A stretch of 6,805 nt of DNA from Gammaproteobacteria bacterium. Lineage in GTDB: Bacteria; Pseudomonadota; Gammaproteobacteria; Pseudomonadales; Azotimanducaceae. Shown here in pieces: positions 5,590 to 6,805 of the stretch (position 1 is the first letter of the stretch; each line of letters begins with the position of its first letter). The stretch spans positions 1 through 6,805 of the forward strand of contig JABIVN010000358.1 of NCBI GenBank assembly GCA_018667205.1, written 5' to 3'. The notes under the pieces were generated by a model. It was not told where the DNA came from and searched no databases. It saw only the letters and a list, made by a program, of their open reading frames with translations. The position numbers were made by a program, and so were the translations under genes.

Positions 5590-6568
5590 TGTTTAGACCT
5601 CGGGGTGGGCAAGTTTCAGTGGTGACAAACTTTACGGCATCATCGACAACCGATAAGTCTGCATGGTCTTTATGCATGTGGGTGGAAAGGTGGCGTCTGA
5701 AAGCTCTAGCGCCGGGTAGCCCTGTATATAGCCCAAGGAGGTGCTTCGCCATATGTTTGATGTGCACACCCCCATGCATTTGTTCCGCCATATAGGCTCG
5801 ATACAAATGAAATACAGCCTTTCTGGTGATCGTGGTGGTCCCAAAGACCTGGTGCTCGAGCTCAGCCAATAGGTAAGGGTTGCTGTACGGGGCTCTGCCG
5901 AGCATGACCCCAGGGAACTCCATCAAAAGGTTCTGCACCTGAAGAGCCGTCGTGATCCCTCCGTTAATGACAAACTCTGCATTGGGGAAGTCTTTCTGGA
6001 TTTCGCGAACAAAATCGTAATTCAGGGGCGGGATTTCGCGGTTTTCCTTTGGGCTCAGGCCCTGCAGGATTGCCTTTCGAGCGTGAATCTGAAAATTTCT
6101 ACAGCCAGCGTCGTAACTTTCCTTGATGAACGATCTAAAATATTCATACTCATCGTGGTCGTCGATTCCTATTCGGGTTTTAATCGTGACCGGGATAGAG
6201 ACCGCTTCAGCCATGGCCTCATAACATTGCGCGACCCGACTGGGCTCGGCCATCAGGCATGCGCCTATGCCACCCTGCTGAACGCGGTCACTCGGGCAGC
6301 CGCAGTTAAGATTCACTTCCTGGTATCCAGCGTCCTCTACCAGCTTTGACGCCTTTGCTAGCTGGTCGGGATCACTGCCTCCCAGTTGGATTGCGGAGGC
6401 TCCGTCTTTGGTGTGCTCAAGAAACTTCTGATAATCGCCATGGATCAGCGCACCCGTTGTGATCATCTCGCTGTATAACATTGTGTTAGGCGAAAGCAGG
6501 CGAAACAGAACCCGACAATGTCTGTCTGTGCAACCCATCATGGGGGCAACGCATAATTTACGAATCAT
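5582..6568 (-). CDS. dusA: tRNA-dihydrouridine synthase A
   Basis: DusA is an FMN-dependent, NADPH-using enzyme that reduces uridine to dihydrouridine in the tRNA D-loop, at U20 (and U20a) in E. coli. The 328-residue length fits the family. The TIM-barrel part shows VAPMMGCTDRHCR (7-19), EMITTGALIHG (34-44), AIQLGGSDP, and NLNCGCPSDRVQQGGIGACL (86-105) with the catalytic cysteine at 91. Further motifs are VTIKTRIGIDD (127-137), IHARKAILQGLSPKENREIP (161-180), and FMN-phosphate-binding INGGI (201-205) and GR (224-225). The HARKA...LSPKENREIPPL block and SDRVQ motif mark DusA rather than DusB or DusC. A helical C-terminal domain (about 245-328) includes LLGLYTGLPGARAFRRHLS. The ATG at 6568 matches the family start; only a weak ribosome-binding site is seen before it. 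It is the first gene of a minus-strand pair with the TerB gene and diverges from gltX. Confidence 0.96.
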   Translation of the reverse strand: MIRKLCVAPMMGCTDRHCRVLFRLLSPNTMLYSEMITTGALIHGDYQKFLEHTKDGASAIQLGGSDPDQLAKASKLVEDAGYQEVNLNCGCPSDRVQQGGIGACLMAEPSRVAQCYEAMAEAVSIPVTIKTRIGIDDHDEYEYFRSFIKESYDAGCRNFQIHARKAILQGLSPKENREIPPLNYDFVREIQKDFPNAEFVINGGITTALQVQNLLMEFPGVMLGRAPYSNPYLLAELEHQVFGTTTITRKAVFHLYRAYMAEQMHGGVHIKHMAKHLLGLYTGLPGARAFRRHLSTHMHKDHADLSVVDDAVKFVTTETCPPRGLNND

Positions 6569-6694
6569 GTTTGATGGTCTTATTGATAAAGTGCGGTAGC
6601 AAGAAACGGGTCGACATTAATCTTTGAGGAGGGATAGTGTAACATCAGTGCCGTTTTACCGGCAGTGCCACCTTATGAATTTCAAAGTAGACAA
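6569..6694. other. Divergent intergenic region between dusA and gltX
   Basis: This 126-base gap should hold promoters for both genes. On the plus strand there are weak boxes for gltX. Between them and the gltX ATG is a hairpin, TGCCG (6649-6653) with CGGCA (6660-6664) and a 6-base loop, and a CAGTGCC direct repeat (6646-6652 and 6663-6669) spaced 17 bases apart. A strong AGGAGGG (6627-6633) lies 61 bases before the ATG with only a GTG-TAA start-stop after it. On the minus strand I see no convincing promoter for dusA; TACACT-like boxes are present without a good -35. Confidence 0.6.
6611..6638 (+). promoter_or_regulatory. Weak sigma-70-like promoter candidate for gltX
   Basis: TCGACA at 6611-6616 matches the -35 consensus at five of six positions, and GATAGT at 6633-6638 matches the -10 at four of six with a 16-base spacer. 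A start here would give a leader of roughly 45-50 bases containing the TGCCG/CGGCA hairpin. The match is modest, and no activator or operator site is recognised. Confidence 0.28.
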
Positions 6695-6805
6695 ATGAAA
6701 GCTAGAACTCGAGTTGCCCCATCTCCGACCGGAGACCCACACGTCGGCACAGCCTATATGGCTTTGTTCAGTTATTGCTACGCCAAGAAAACTGGCGGTG
6801 AGTTC
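6695..6805 (+). CDS. gltX: Glutamyl-tRNA synthetase, N-terminal fragment (3' end outside window)
   Basis: GluRS charges tRNA-Glu with glutamate using ATP, and is a class I synthetase. Only the first 37 residues are present, running in frame to the right edge. [18 protein letters not shown] contains the class I HIGH-type signature as HVGT, preceded by the GluRS hallmark APSPTG; the rest ([16 protein letters not shown]) continues the first Rossmann segment. The GDPHVGTAY form resembles the Pseudomonas-type enzyme. ATG 6695 gives the normal family N-terminus; an in-frame GTG at 6665 would add ten residues and lacks family support. The Shine-Dalgarno sequence is weak (AGTAG about 4 bases upstream). 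It lies divergent to dusA, another tRNA-related gene. Confidence 0.94.
   Translation, partial: MKARTRVAPSPTGDPHVGTAYMALFSYCYAKKTGGEF

Noticed and set aside
6675..6698. Seven-codon ORF (MNFKVDK) whose TGA overlaps the gltX ATG
   Set aside because: There is no Shine-Dalgarno sequence ahead of its ATG, so it looks like a chance ORF despite the overlap.

Overview
The window reads as ordinary chromosome of a gammaproteobacterium, probably near Pseudomonas, Marinobacter or marine Oceanospirillales-like lineages. The HrpA tail, MlaA, DusA and GltX proteins all look gammaproteobacterial, and the GltX start ([14 protein letters not shown]) resembles the Pseudomonas-type enzyme. Base composition and codon use look moderate and even by eye, with no insertion sequence, phage gene, tRNA, rRNA or CRISPR array.

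Layout, left to right. (1) Positions 2-2482 (+) hold the C-terminal two thirds of the RNA helicase HrpA; its ATPase domains lie off the left edge. (2) mlaA (2479-3177, +) overlaps the hrpA stop by 4 bases and encodes the outer-membrane component of the Mla phospholipid-transport system. (3) A 175-base gap (3178-3352) holds a weak terminator-like hairpin, a weak promoter candidate, a strong Shine-Dalgarno sequence and two tiny overlapping leader ORFs. (4) A receiver-PP2C phosphatase (3353-4573, +) and a STAS anti-anti-sigma-like protein (4580-5131, +) follow 6 bases apart and form a partner-switching pair. (5) Converging on them from the right is a minus-strand pair: dusA (5582-6568), whose end overlaps the start of a TerB-family gene (5143-5589) by 8 bases. 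(6) A 126-base divergent gap separates dusA from gltX (6695 onward, +), which is cut by the right edge.

Functionally there are three themes: RNA and translation (HrpA, DusA, GltX), envelope lipid asymmetry (MlaA), and a serine-phosphorylation switch (phosphatase plus STAS protein). From memory, P. aeruginosa also has vacJ/mlaA close to a response-regulator/PP2C gene and a STAS gene, so this neighbourhood appears conserved; the output of the switch is not evident from the sequence.

I found no clear new system. The least ordinary features are: in-frame tandem repeats in three consecutive genes (3 x 12 bp in the mlaA signal peptide, 5-6 x 12 bp in the phosphatase, 2 x 18 bp in the STAS gene); a phosphatase whose receiver domain has lost the usual phosphorylation residues; and a possible cascade of start-stop overlapping mini-ORFs just before the phosphatase start.
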